DNA of 64,000 bases, taken from contig NC_133655.1 in assembly GCF_009905375.1 (NCBI RefSeq), forward strand, positions 165,307,849 through 165,371,848, in the 5' to 3' direction. Positions 36,017-47,300 of the stretch are shown one piece after another (position 1 is the first letter of the stretch; every line of letters starts with the position of its first letter). The position numbers were made by a program, and so were the translations under genes. Below the pieces are notes generated by a model. The model did not search any database. It was not told where the DNA came from and worked only from the letters and a program-made list of their open reading frames with translations. The stretch is from Apium graveolens (Eukaryota > Streptophyta > Magnoliopsida > Apiales > Apiaceae).

Positions 36017-37962
36017 TTAGGCCTTGGAAGGCTGAGATTCCTCAGAACCACTATCTGAAGTCTCCTCGGAAGTCTCGGTCGTTCCTTCGGACGTCTCGGT
36101 TGTCCCCTCCGAAGTCCCTGTAGAAGTTCCCTCTGCAGGAGATGCTGGCTGTTGAGGCGTTGCTTTTGGAGGCTCTTCCACCCTGGCCTTCTTAGCGACA
36201 GGCTCAAATTCCTCTTCGGAAGAATCTTCCTCCTCTCCGTCCTTGATCATAACAGCAAGCTTCTCAGTAACCCCTCCAAGCTCTGGAACCCGCACAGGGC
36301 AAGGAAAGGGAGACTGCTCAAGGACCTCGGGAAACTCATCCTGGATGGCCTCCACAACAGCATCCCAGCCCTCTTTATAGCTAACTGGGTGAAGAAGGGC
36401 ATCATGCTCCACCATCAAGTCCTTGAATTCTTGGGTGTCCATCCAACCATCAAAGGCTTTGTCCTTCTGCGCCTTCAGAATGACATTTTCGGCCCGGGCC
36501 GTCTCCAGGTCAGAAGTGGAAGAGGCCAGTTGAGCTTCAAGGGCCTCTATTTTTTGGTTGACCTCTTCCAACTTCTTGTTGGCATCTTCCAGGCCAACCT
36601 TCCAAGATTTAGCTTGGTGAATTGCCCCCTGGAAATGGGCGTTAGCCTGCAAGAGAAACAACGAAAGTTCAGAAAAGAAACATGGAAAGATAAGTACGAA
36701 GGGCATAAGTAAAGGACGTACCGTCGCCAGAGCCTGGGCTCCAAATAGCTCATTCCCCTCTAAGTCCTGTTGAAGGACAAAATCTTGATAGTCCACCGGG
36801 GAGATGGAATGCTTAGACCATTCCTTGGACAGCGCCGTGCTGCCCACGATTGAGTCCTTGTCCCGGATCCCCCAGGCAGGTTGAAAATAGGCCCCTGGCC
36901 TCTGCTTGGTGCGCAAAACTTGGCTGGGGCCTTCCTCGCTTGGCTCCATTGCCTGAAGGAGGAACTCAGGAAAGCGATCACCAAGTCGAGGGTCTTTAAA
37001 GACCTTCCCAGCCCTCTTCATCCTGGTTGTTTCCAGGTCCTTAGGCTTAGTAGCCTCCTCAATCTTCTCAGCCACTGCAACAAACAAAGTCAGTTAAAAA
37101 CCAATGAAATAAAAGTACAGGAAATAAAGGAGGTAAGAAAGGGAACTTACTTTTCTTATTAAAGGGCGAAAGGCCACGTTCTACCAGGACGGTCTCCCGG
37201 ATAAGGTCCCAAGAATGGGAAGTACCCTTGTCTTGCGTAAGGAGGTTGAAACCTCTAGCCTCCTCCTCAGACAAAGTTATGTCATTTGGGCTCCCGTCCA
37301 CGGCCAGCCCAAAGGATGATCGAAACAGGGAGCCCCAATCTCCACCTTCCCAAATAACAAACAAAAAATCTTTTTTTCCACCCCAAGTTGTTGTCAGGGA
37401 TGGACTTCCCATTCACGATATGGGGGATAGTGGAGCGCTGGTTGATAGAAACCCAACCCGGACTTTTATCAGGGCTGTTTTTGAACTGAAAAATCTTCCT
37501 AAAGATAGCAACAGATGTGGGGACGTTGTGCTTGGCGCATTGCGACAGATAGCACAGAATTAACCTCCAGGAATTAGGGGGAAGTTGGCAAGGGCTGATG
37601 CCCACATCAGCCAGTAGCAAAGGAATGAATGGATGAAAAGGGAGTCTAATACCTGCCCTTAGAGTATCCCTATAGACGCATAGCGCGTCCTTCTTCCACT
37701 GACAGGCCCTGTCGGCCGGACCCGCAAGAACCAGCTTAAAAGGTTCCTTGATTTTGAAGCAGCTGCTCAACTTTTCCAGCTCCTTGGGATCCCGTAAAGC
37801 ACTAATATGATCGTGCGCGTCCAGATGCGCATCAGACGGATACTCGTCCCCTTGAGTGTTGATCATGTCGATTAAGGAAGTATACCTCGATCGAATAGGA
37901 AAATCGTTGGACTTTCTAGCCACGTTCATCTTGGCTAAGCGAGTCATTCTTTTGTCAGCCAT
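36017..37962 (-). pseudogene. Antisense, spliced gene of Tat element D (one frameshift)
   Basis: A gene on the strand opposite to gag-pol. Coding exons: 37962-37151, 37074-36722 and 36646-36017. Introns 37150-37075 (76 bp, GTAAGT...TTGCAG) and 36721-36647 (75 bp, GTACGT...TTGCAG) are U-rich with canonical ends, and the reading phase fits exactly at both junctions. Exon 1 holds a globular domain (YRDTLRAGIRLPFHPFIPLLLA, then PCQLPPNSWRLILCYLSQC) of the type annotated as putative gypsy-type transposon protein. Exon 3 has a coiled coil (LEDANKKLEEVNQKIEALEA) and a Ser/Thr/Glu-rich tail with repeated TSEGTTE. The summed exon length is one base over a multiple of three, matching one extra base in an A/T homopolymer at about 37366-37378. 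The expected product is about 597 residues. Such antisense ORFs are known in Tat elements (Grande, Retand); function unknown. Confidence 0.82.
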
Positions 37963-38051
37963 CTAAAAAAAGTAAGGGGCACGTAAATAGGCTATCTTAA
38001 AATGGCACACAATGGAAAAATAGACACGAAAAGCAAAGAGAGGAATCTTAC
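37963..38051 (-). other. 5'-UTR intron of the antisense gene
   Basis: On the minus strand a donor (TTCAG|GTAAGATT) at 38051 and an acceptor (CTTACTTTTTTTAG) ending at 37963 bound an 89-base T-rich intron. The acceptor directly abuts the start codon ATG at 37962-37960. Confidence 0.65.
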
Positions 38052-38180
38052 CTGAAGAAGCGCTCCTAAAAAAGGCTTTGAGCTCCGACTTGCTGTTATT
38101 CCTCTGAGAATCTTAGCAGGAAGATAAAGAAGAAAACTAAGAAATGAGAAAGTGAGGAGTAATAGCCTTTCCTCATTCCT

Positions 38181-38189
38181 TTATATAAG
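38181..38189 (-). promoter_or_regulatory. TATA box of the antisense gene
   Basis: Minus-strand TTATATAAA about 220 bases upstream of the start codon. It would place the cap site near 38155 and a first non-coding exon of about 100 bases before the 5'-UTR intron. Confidence 0.6.
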
Positions 38190-38319
38190 AGGAAAAGGAA
38201 GTTGAAGGGATGAAAAGCCCATTGAGAACAAAAGCCCATAGGAAAAAGCCCAGAAAAAAGAATATTCCAGAATATTCCTTGGAATTCTAAAGCATTCTAA
38301 ATAGGGCGTATTAAGCCCA

Positions 38320-38440
38320 GATCAATAAAAAAGGCCCAATAAGATTTGAAAAGGCCCAATAAAAGAGGCCCAATAAGATTTGAAAAGCCCAATAATAGAG
38401 GCTCAGTAAAATTTAATAAGGCCCAATAAAAAGGCCAGGC
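38320..38440. repeat. GGCCCAATAA-type short tandem repeats in element D
   Basis: Six or more copies of GCCCAATAA(A/G) separated by AGATTTGAAAA-like spacers, upstream (minus-strand sense) of the antisense gene promoter. GGCCCA words resemble the site II element of plant promoters, so they may be regulatory as well as repetitive. Confidence 0.65.
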
Positions 38441-38499
38441 CCAAATCCAATTAGGATTCGGAAAATACAATACCCTAAATTAAAGCTAAATAAAGAAGG

Positions 38500-39150
38500 C
38501 TAGTGGAAGACCAGGAACCAGGTCAAAATCCAGGTCGTGAATCCTGCCCGAAATCTTTCGAGTAGACGCCCGAAAATAACGGGTAAAAAAGACCAGAATC
38601 CAGGTCGAATTCCAGGTCGTGAATCCTACCCGAAATCTTTCGAGCAGACACCCGAAAATAGCTGGAATAACGGGACTGAATTGAGGTCGAAGCTTCGACC
38701 AGGAATGAGGTCGAATAAACCAAGCATCTTTCAAAAAATGGGGATTAAAAACCCAGGTCGAAGTTTGACTAGGATCCTGGTCGAATTCCAGGTCGTGGAT
38801 CCTAGTCGAAATCCTTCGACCAGGAAGCAAGAAAATCAAAGAATTTTCGAACAGGATTCAGGTCGAAATATCGACTAGAATCCTAGTCGATATCCTAGTC
38901 GATATCCTAGTCGATAGGCTCATGACAAGAAGCTAAAAAAAAGGGGGTGGAATTTTCGACCTAGATCCAGGTCGAATTTTCGACTAGGATCCTGGTCGAA
39001 TTCCAGGTCCTAGATCTAGGTCGAAATTTCGACTAGGATCATGGTCTAATTCTAGGTCGTGGATCCTAGTCGAATTCCTTCGACCAGGATGGCAGGCTGG
39101 CCCCTATTTTCGACTAGGATCCAGGTCGAAATTACGACTAGGATCCTGGT
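38500..39150. repeat. Tandem GGTCGA/TCGACC-rich repeats in element D 3' region
   Basis: About 650 bases built from degenerate units containing CGACTAGGATCCTGGTCGAA and CCAGGTCGTGGATCCTAGTC, including three direct ATCCTAGTCGAT units at 38879-38917. Many units are themselves near-palindromic. ORFs on both strands here are repeat artefacts. Confidence 0.8.
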
Positions 39151-39154
39151 CGAA

Positions 39155-39375
39155 AAAGGGCTGGAAATCTGAAAAATCCCAGAAAATTAAGGGAAAAATC
39201 CCAGAAAATTAGGGAAAATCCCAGAAAATTAGGGAAAAATCCAGAAAATTAGGGAAAATCCCAGGAAATTAGGGAAAAATCCCAGAAAATTAGGGAAAAT
39301 CCCAGAAAATTAGGGAAAAATCCAGAAAATTAGGGAAAAATCCCGGAAATAAGGGAAAAATTCCTGGAAATTAAG
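39155..39375. repeat. 20-21-base tandem array with higher-order pattern
   Basis: About ten copies of a unit of the form AGAAAATTAGGGAAAAATCCC. Lengths vary with the number of As and Cs, and a block of four variants (about 81 bases) is repeated. It resembles an early satellite array in the element's 3' untranslated region. Confidence 0.82.
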
Positions 39376-39500
39376 ATAATTCCTGAATAAAAGGAAAAAT
39401 TCATTGTAAATGTGTAGGTCGCTCCACACTTTAAGGAAAAACGAAACCCTGTAAGGGAACGAATAGACTTAACTTCTGCGAAACCTAATCAATGTTTCCC

Positions 39501-39517
39501 AAAAGTTGGGGGGCAAA
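39501..39517 (+). promoter_or_regulatory. Polypurine tract of element D
   Basis: AAAAGTTGGGGGGCAAA lies directly before the 3' LTR start TGATAGAG. Confidence 0.82.
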
Positions 39518-40086
39518 TGATAGAGATAAATAAATTATGATTGTATAATTAAATACTGCATTAATTGTATAAGCTGTGGGCTGCTAGGCCCAATAAAAAG
39601 ATATATGATACTCAGACCAGAAAGGTTAAGCCTGATGGACCAGATCAGGCCTGATGGAATAAAAAAGGCCCAAAAGCCCTGATTATTAATTAATTTCATA
39701 ATTAATTAATAAGGGAAAAATCAGATTTTGAGAAGAGTCCCGATAAGGATATAAGTCCTTAGAGATTAGCCTCAAGGGGACCTAAAAGGATAAGGAATCA
39801 GTTTCCTACTATCTAGGACTCCAAAGTCCATTCTAATTATGAGACTTGCCCACCAAGTCCCCTATACCAAGTCCAATTCAAGGACTCCCAACATCTATAT
39901 AAGGGGTCTCACCCCACAAATCAGAACTACATTTTTTGGCTTAATTCTCTAATTCACAAAGATACGTAGGCATCTCGTAAAGGCAGATCGAGCCACGAAA
40001 CACGAGAGCAGCCATTAAAGGCCTTGAGCTCCCGAATCTTAGTAATAAATACAGCAAATAATAACCTTAGTTTTTTATCCATAACA
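39518..40086 (+). repeat. 3' LTR of element D (569 bp)
   Basis: Same length as the left copy with about nine substitutions. TATA box TATATAAG at 39896-39903. Followed by the target duplication GGTAC at 40087-40091. Confidence 0.93.
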
Positions 40087-41059
40087 GGTACGGATAATAC
40101 ATTTAACTTTTCCTTCCGACTTAACGCATCTGCTACAAAGTTCGCCTTACCGGGATGATAATTAATCGAGCAATCATAATCTTTGATCAATTCTAACCAT
40201 CTCTTTTGCCTCATATTAAGTTCCTTCTGGGTAAATATATATTTCAAACTTTTGTGATCCGTGAAAATCTCACACTTTTCTCCATACAAATAATATCTCC
40301 AAATCTTCAAAGCGAAAACTATAGCTGCTAACTCCAAATCATGAGTAGGGTACTTCTGTTCGTGTGGTTTCAATTGCCTTGACGCATACGCAATCACCTT
40401 GTCATGCTGCATAAGAACACATCCTAATCCTTTGTAGGAAGCATCGCTATAAATTACGAAATTCCCTTGATCGTCTGGAAGTGACAAAACAGGTGTTGTG
40501 ATTAATCTCCGCTTCAATTCCTGAAAACTTTCTTCGCACTTGTCATTCCATATAAACTTTTCATTCTTTGTATAAGCTTTGTCAATGGTGTTGCAATTCT
40601 TGAGAAATTCTGAATGAATCGTCGATAATATCCTTCCAATCCCAAGAAACTTCTTACTTCAGTGGGTGTTCTCGGTCTTTCCCAATTCGTAATTGCCTCA
40701 ATCTTTGCCGGGTTCACTTTGATCCCTTCGTTACTGACTATGTGTCCTAAGAACTGAACTTCCTGTAGCCAAAACTCACACTTCGACAATTTAGCATATA
40801 ACTTCTTTTTCCTTAAAATCTCCAAAGCTGTCCTTAAATGTTCCGCATGATCCTCCTCCGTCTTCGAATAGATCAAAATATCGTCTATAATTACTATAAC
40901 GAACTTGTCCAAATATTCCTTGAAAATTCTGTTCATCAGGTCCATAAATGCTGTTGGGGCATTGGTCAATCCAAAAGACATCACTAAAAACTCGTAATGC
41001 CCATACCTTGTTCTGAAAGCTGTCTTTGGTATATCTTCTGGTTTGATCTTCAGTTGATG
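40087..41059 (-). pseudogene. pol: Element C RT C-terminal half and RNase H
   Basis: Continues the RT gene after a TAG at about 41060-41062 that follows [10 protein letters not shown] motifs: [20 protein letters not shown], catalytic IIDDILIYS and [13 protein letters not shown] frameshift near 40540-40560 separates RT from RNase H ([44 protein letters not shown]). The coding segment ends at the element D insertion (40087-40091) and resumes at 15532 with EEIYKEFQKLEFE. All main catalytic residues are visible, but no single frame spans them. Confidence 0.9.
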
Positions 41060-42205
41060 CTATCCCGATCTTAAATCGATTTTGGAGAAATACTTGTCTC
41101 CCTTCAATTGGTCAAACAAATCATCAATTCTGGGTAACGGATACTTATTCTTGATCATCAACTTGTTGAGCTCCCTATAGTCGATGCACAGTCTCATGCT
41201 TCCATCCTTCTTCTTGACAAATAATACCGGTGCACCCCACGGGGATACGCTGGGTCTAATTACTCCTTTCTCTAACAGCTCTTGCAATTGCTTTGCTAAT
41301 TCTTTCATCTCAACGGGCGCCATTCTATACGGGGCCTTGGATAGTGGTTCGGTTCCAGGTGCTAAATCGATTGCAAATTCAATTTCTCTATCTGGAGGAA
41401 GTCCTGGTAACTCGTCGGGAAATACGTCTGGAAATTCATTTACAACTGGAATATCTTCAAGTTTTGCTGGCTCCTGACTTCTGTCGATCACATATGCTAC
41501 GAAATGCTCACATCCTTGTCGTAGTAACTTCTTGGCTTGAATCATCGTTAAGAACTTCTTTACCTGCTTCTGTCCCTTGAACGTTACTATTCTTTCGTCT
41601 GGCGTTTTCACCATTACTTTCTTATTTCGAGAATCTATCTGAGCATCATGCTTAGATAACCAATCCATTCCTAATATAACGTCAAATTCTCCTAACTTAA
41701 ACGGTATCAAATCTACACAAAACTTACTACCGGAAATCTCAATCTCACAATTCCCACAAACTTGGTTAACAGTTACACGTTCTTGATTTGCTAATTCCAC
41801 AGTCATTATTTCATTTAAATACCCAACTGGACAATTTAACTTACTAACAAAATCTTGTGAAACAAACGATCGAGTTGCTCCCGAATCTATTAACATTTTG
41901 GCACATAAAGAATTCACATTAAGCGTACCTGCCACGACATCCGTATCCTGGATCGCATCCTTCACCGATATGTCAAAAACTCTAGCCCTCGGAGTCTCAT
42001 TCACTGTTGGGGTAGATTCCATAATCCTTAATGCATTACTGACTGGGGCTGGTGTCTTGCAATCCCTGGCCATATGTCCTGGCTTCCCACATTTAAAGCA
42101 TGTAAATCCAATGACTGGAACTTTCACTGCTGGATTCCGGATAGGCTGATCCTTATTTGCTGGCTCTCTTGCTGGCTGATTTCGGCACTCCCTCGAGTAG
42201 TGACC
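41060..42205 (-). pseudogene. pol: Element C zinc knuckle, protease and RT N-terminal half
   Basis: Open frame from the second half of gag into RT. In order: a retroviral zinc knuckle [14 protein letters not shown], then protease ([13 protein letters not shown] with the catalytic DSGA, and GMDWL flap-region pattern), a linker with [24 protein letters not shown], and RT blocks [42 protein letters not shown] and [13 protein letters not shown]. It ends at a stop after SKIDLRSG, where Tyr is usual. The start is marked at the frameshift in the preceding knuckle near 42205. Typical Tekay arrangement with Gag and Pol fused in one frame. Confidence 0.9.
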
Positions 42206-43202
42206 CTTTCTGGTTGCATTTAAAATATACTACATTCAACTTGTTACAAACTCCTCCATGCTTCTTTCCACATACTTGACAATCTGGAAAAGTTAATCTC
42301 AACTGATTCGGCTGATTCACATTAGCTGAACGATTGCCCTGGCCTCCGTCTCCTGCATTTTGTCTTCTGAAATTAAAATTTCTCCCTGGCTGAAACTTGC
42401 CCTTCTTAAAATTTGGAAACTTCCCTGTTTGTGACTGACCCTCACTTCCCTCAACTTTCCTTTTCTTGCTTTCCTTTTCTTTCTGGAACATCTCACTCTC
42501 TGTCTCTGCGATCATAGCTTTCTGTACAACCCCGGCATAGGTATCCAATTCAAAAATAGCTACCTTCCCTCTGATCCATGGCTTCAAGCCTTGCTGGAAT
42601 CTCTTAGCTTTCTTTCTATCAGTATCAACATACGACGGCACATACCTTGACAATTCCTCAAACTTCCCCTCATAATCTGTTACCGACATGTTTCCTTGCT
42701 TTAATTCTAAAAACTTCAGCTCCATTTGATCCTGAACAAACTGAGGAAAATACTTTTCTAAAAATAATTCCTTAAACCTTTCCCAAGTAATAACATCTGT
42801 GCTTTCCAATGTTTTCACCATTTCCCACCAATAGGTGGCCTCATTCTTCAGATAGTAACTTGCAAATTCAACCTTCTGCTCCTCTTTCACTTTTACCAAG
42901 GCAAAAGCCTCCTCTATTTCCTTTAACCATACATTTGCTTCAATTGGTTCTAAGGAACCCTTGAATTCTGGTGGGTTTACTGCCTGAAAAGTTTTGAAAG
43001 TTACCTGGGGATTGGTCTGTCTCTGCTGTTGTTGTGCCAGGTGAACTATTTGTTGGGCCAAGATTTGAAGAATCTGGGCTATTGCTGGGTCCATGGGTCC
43101 TGGGTTCACATTCTGGTTTATATCATTTTGGTTGTTATTGTTGTTGTTGTTGTTGGTTTCTTCATTCTGGGTGTTGGTGCGGGTATTTCTTCTGGGAGGC
43201 AT
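42153..43202 (-). pseudogene. gag: Element C gag
   Basis: Start chosen at Met 43202 (MPPRRNTRTNTQNEE), the family-typical N-terminus, not the longer frame start at 43244. An Asn-rich stretch (residues 12-30) precedes the capsid: VNPPEFKGSLEPIEANVWLK, SYYLKNEATYWWEMV, WERFKELFLEKYFPQ, LELKQGNMSVTDYEGKFEEL and ADTDRKKAKRFQQGL-type blocks. A Lys-rich region and one Cys motif (CQVCGKKHGG) follow. A frameshift near 42205 lies inside the next knuckle (CNQKG), so the open frame runs out at 42153 while the true frame continues in the protease segment. The capsid part is complete. Confidence 0.9.
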
Positions 43203-43657
43203 TTTCTGTAAAGAATCAATCAATTTATTTAGCTTTTGAATCAAATCTTTGTATAAAAGAAAAGTTTTGTGAAATAGAAATATCTCTTTTTGAAAACAGT
43301 TGTAACTAAGTAAATTGCATGCTTCTTTACAGAATATAAACAGTTATAGAAAACAGGGTACATGGTATCACAGGTTATACTGGTGCAATAAATAAGGTAA
43401 AGTAAAACAGGTGTAATAAAATAAATGACAGTGTTGGAAAGGAAAAGGTACTGATATATAGATCAAAAGTTTTAGGTAGTACAAGCGTAAAGACGCTTCG
43501 AAAGTAAAAGCAAAAAGGGTACAATAACCTACTCATTAGTCAGCATCGCTAGTCTATAAATACAACTCAAAAGTCTTCTGATACACACTACACACTACTG
43601 TCCATACTACATAACCATAACAACATTGCTCAGCATTTCCATCTCAAAATCTCTAAC
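43203..43657 (-). other. Spacer between leader ORF and gag in element C
   Basis: About 450 bases without a convincing ORF on the minus strand. It probably serves as leader sequence upstream of gag. Confidence 0.5.
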
Positions 43658-44162
43658 TCATGGCAAATCTGGACCTCCTATCTCCTCAAGCTCTTCTAGG
43701 ATCCACTTAGCCCACTCCACTAGGAAATCAGGGGTGATATCCTCATGTGTAGCCTCAGCAATCCTTACAGCAGCTATTCTGCGAAACTCCTGAAGCCTCT
43801 CCCTGAGTCGCCTCTCACCACTCCCCATCTCTCTGGTACGCATGATATGTAATAACTCCTGGATCTGACCCTGTAGGAATCGCTGCTCCATAAGGCAAGC
43901 CTCAAACTGATGATATGGAACAGGATAGGAAGAGAACTGGACCTGTGACTGAATGACTAGTAAAGCCTGAATCAGCAGGTGGGGGTCCTCTAATAGGTGG
44001 CCTCATGCCTGGAGGTGGAATGGCCTGCAATGGTACGGGCTGCAACACCGGTGGAGGTAGAATAGCCAATGCTGGTGGAATAACAGGACGTGGATCCGAT
44101 GCTGGTGCTCCGACTGAAGGCTCTGAGTGATCAGCTGATACGGGAATAAAAGAGTCGGCCAT
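43658..44162 (-). pseudogene. Small ORF ahead of gag in element C (frameshifted)
   Basis: Two overlapping-phase minus-strand frames, 44162-43902 and 43891-43658, lie between the primer site and gag. The first (MADSFIPVSADHS) is Pro-rich, with repeated PPP and IPP; the second (EQRFLQGQIQELLHIMRTRE) is helical and charged and ends GGPDLP. The match of composition across the join suggests one ORF of about 168 codons split by a single-base shift near 43945. No family recognised. Extra ORFs near gag have been described in plant Ty3/gypsy elements, but I cannot say whether this is one of the known types. Confidence 0.5.
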
Positions 44163-44341
44163 CTCTGCTATCTGAAATCATATCGTAATATAAGAATCTC
44201 GTACCACGATGCAAACTATACTAATACCGGTTATACCATAACACTCAACCTCTCGACGTTCTATCATCCTATACCTTACTTCTAATCCAATCCCTCTACC
44301 CATTCCCGTCAACCTAGGCTTGTGTCAGTGACTTATAACCT

Positions 44342-44356
44342 GTGGCTCTGATACCA
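44342..44356 (-). promoter_or_regulatory. Primer binding site of element C
   Basis: Minus strand TGGTATCAGAGCCAC, four bases from the 5' LTR; complementary to the initiator Met tRNA 3' end. Confidence 0.9.
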
Positions 44357-44360
44357 AACC

Positions 44361-47300
44361 TGTGGCGCCCTCCAAACCCGGGTCAGAAGTTTGGGGTCCA
44401 CACACACACCTTAATTATAACCTGCTTATAACAATAATAAAGATAATAATAATATATGCAATGACCCTACTTACCAACCACCACGGACCGTGACAGGTTA
44501 AAGTATGCACACAAGCCAAACACACTAATATATTACAAACCGTTCAAATCCCAACTATTTCAAATTCAAACTGAGTATTAAACATTATTACAAACTTTTA
44601 CAAACTTAAATTATTCCAAAAGAAGCCTACTAGCTCAGCTTTCTCAACCTGAACCCCTAGCTCTCGCGCTGGACTGGGGATCCTCTTTACCAACTGATTC
44701 CTTTTTAACTGGAAAGAATATAAACAACATCGCACGAATGAGCTAACTAGCTCAGCAAGTCACAATGACAAAACTGAGAATAATGATCATCAGGTGAATA
44801 TGGTTATGATATCAAGTGAACAATGGATTATGATTTAGAATTGGATATTATACTTTTAATTTAAAACCAAGGTTAGGCTGCTGATCAGTCACACACTAAC
44901 CCCGAGCAAGGCACAAAGCATTGCTCTAACTACTGGATCCAAGGCACACATTGGCCTAAATTGACCATTATATGGTCTGACCACGAATCTGGTCCACAAT
45001 TTTATAAAAAAACAATCCAATTCTAACATAATAACAGAGTATGCAATAATAAACAATAACCGAAATCATTAACAACAATAAATGTTTAACAATGAAAGGG
45101 TTTCAATCCTTGTAAGGATCAATAAGGCAATTTAAAAGCTTGGATGCTGGGTAATGAAAGAATTGGATAACAAAGGAATCAACGTTTCAAGGTTTCAGGG
45201 ATTCGATCTTTCAAAGTATAAGATACCATGGGTTGAGTATATAATAGTTCATTTCAGTGTTTGGTATTTAGTTTGTATGTATTTGTAGAGTAGTATCGTA
45301 GATTTATGGTTCTTGTTTGGGTATACAATAATCAATGGATTAGAAAGAATATGATTCATGGCTCAAGGACAATAACTGAAATCAGGATTTAGGTTTCTGT
45401 GCTTCAAAGCACTTGCAATATCACAGGATTATCAAGTACTACAATATCTCGAGAAAGTTCAGAACACTTGCCTGATATTAGCTTACTACACTGCACTCGT
45501 TTCCAATCACAACCGTCTTACTCCTCAACTATCTGTTTCCCTTTCTTACATCTTGCCTCTTCTGCTCACATATCATAAGCATCTATCAATAATTTACTCA
45601 TGGAATTCTATTCAACACATACTTCTATCTACCCTTCGTTTTACCCAAATCCGATTAACGGATTGAAAGTTATGCAATAATCAAGTAAACACCGAATATA
45701 TAGACCGATAGTCAATTAACAGGTCACATATAGCACATAATACATCATGTAATCAATGATATATTATTTATAAAGAAGTCTCGGGTCATAAATAGGCTTT
45801 CTGGTATTTAAAATGATTTTTAAAACATTTTTCGGAATTAAAACGGGTCGTTGGATCAATTTCGGGTTAATAAACAGGGTTCGGTTGGCCCATTCTGGCT
45901 CCGAAATAATTTTAGAATAATTATCGAGCCTTGGAAATAATTTAGAATAATATTTTAAAGCTCGTAACTATTTTTCAGAATTTTTAAATCTTTTTTAAAT
46001 AATTAAATCTAATTAAATAACTAATTAAAATCAATTAATAATTAATTAAATCAATTAATCAATTAATTTTCGAATTAATTGACCAATTAATCAATTATAA
46101 ATTAACTGAAATTAATTAACTAAATAATTTAGATTTATTTATGAATTAAAAATAATTTTCAGAATTAAAATAATAATTTTTAGAATTTTCAGAATTTAAA
46201 AATGAATTTTTATAATAAAAATAAATAGGAAATATGATTTTTAAACATTTTATAAACAGGATTCCTAAATTTGCAAAGTCTGGAAACTTCAGGGACCTAA
46301 CTGTATCGTCCCCAAAAGTCCAGGGACCAAACTGCAATTTTACACCCCGTCGCCGGAAAAGAGTCGGGTTCGCCGGAGAACACGTTCCCGACGTCCTCAC
46401 CCCACCAACACCTCCAGATCACATCTACACCACATCAGGAACACAACCATGCAATCAATTCATCCTAACAATCCCTGAGTTGGCCGGAATTTGGCCGTGA
46501 AGTTTTCCAGTTTCCGGCGGACATCGGAAAACTTCAAAACACAACTCCCTTCTCTACAGACCTCGTTGGTTCATGAAACTTATACGACTAGATTGCAAAT
46601 TTCACAGAGAACACAACCCACTATAACACAACTTCAATCTATCACAGAATAAGAAACCCCCAAATTTCAATTAAGAACATTCATACGGGTTATAAACCCT
46701 AATTTTGAAATTCGAAAATTAAACCCACTTTTGAGCATGTTATTGAACTCCAAATCAGACGTATGACATATGAAAATCATCAGGAAAACAAGCTCTACAA
46801 CATGCAATCATCAAATCATACAAACAATCATCCGAACAAAAATTCATATTTTTAATAAAATAAATTCAAAAATAAATAAATTTTTAGAAAAATAACCTTG
46901 ATTTCTGCAGTGAAACAAAGCTTAGAATCTGATAGAACACCTCAAATCCTTCGTTTTGGTTACTCAAGCTTTGAAAACAGAGATCGGTAACGCCTTCGTT
47001 TTGCTGTTTGATTCTTAGAACAGTTTATGTAATTAGGGTTTTTCTCTGAAAATTATATAATTAACTATCTGTAAATGATTTTGATACGAAATAAAATACG
47101 GAAAAAGGCTATTTATAATTACGGAAAATTAGTATCCCGTTGGATCATTCCCGATATAAAACGGTACGTTTATTTGTAAAAACTGATCTAAACGGTATCG
47201 GTTTTTGGGATAATTATCCAAATCAGTACAATTTGTACTGTGGTCTTGGTCTCAGCGCCTGGTTACACGTATTACGAAGTGATAGTTGGGATAGTTTAAT

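Larger units (their letters stand above)
15533..40086 (+). mobile_element. Tat-lineage (Ogre/Retand-like) Ty3/gypsy element D
   Basis: Complete element, + strand, interrupted by element F. It has 569-bp LTRs at each end, primer site at 16104-16120, gag, protease, RT, two RNase H domains, integrase, an antisense spliced gene, tandem-repeat 3' region and polypurine tract. Net length is about 10.7 kb. The second, archaeal-type RNase H and the antisense gene place it in the Tat group. The LTRs differ at about 9 of 569 positions (1.6%, by eye), consistent with it being younger than its host element C and older than its guest F. Two lesions break the sense genes: a frameshift near 16497 and a TAA at 34975-34977. 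Confidence 0.93.

Noticed and set aside
36152..36712. 186-codon plus-strand ORF opposite the antisense gene of element D
   Set aside because: It is the shadow of the minus-strand exons and introns; the minus strand carries the splice sites and domain pattern.
38486..38878. Overlapping ORFs of 113-117 codons on both strands
   Set aside because: Produced by the GGTCGA tandem repeats; the translations are repetitive in the same way as the DNA.
39155..39375. CRISPR-like repeat array
   Set aside because: Units are contiguous without spacers and lie inside a plant retrotransposon.
44342..44356. tRNA gene fragments at the TGGTATCAGAGC sites
   Set aside because: Only 12-15 bases match and they sit at LTR edges; they are primer sites, not tRNA genes.
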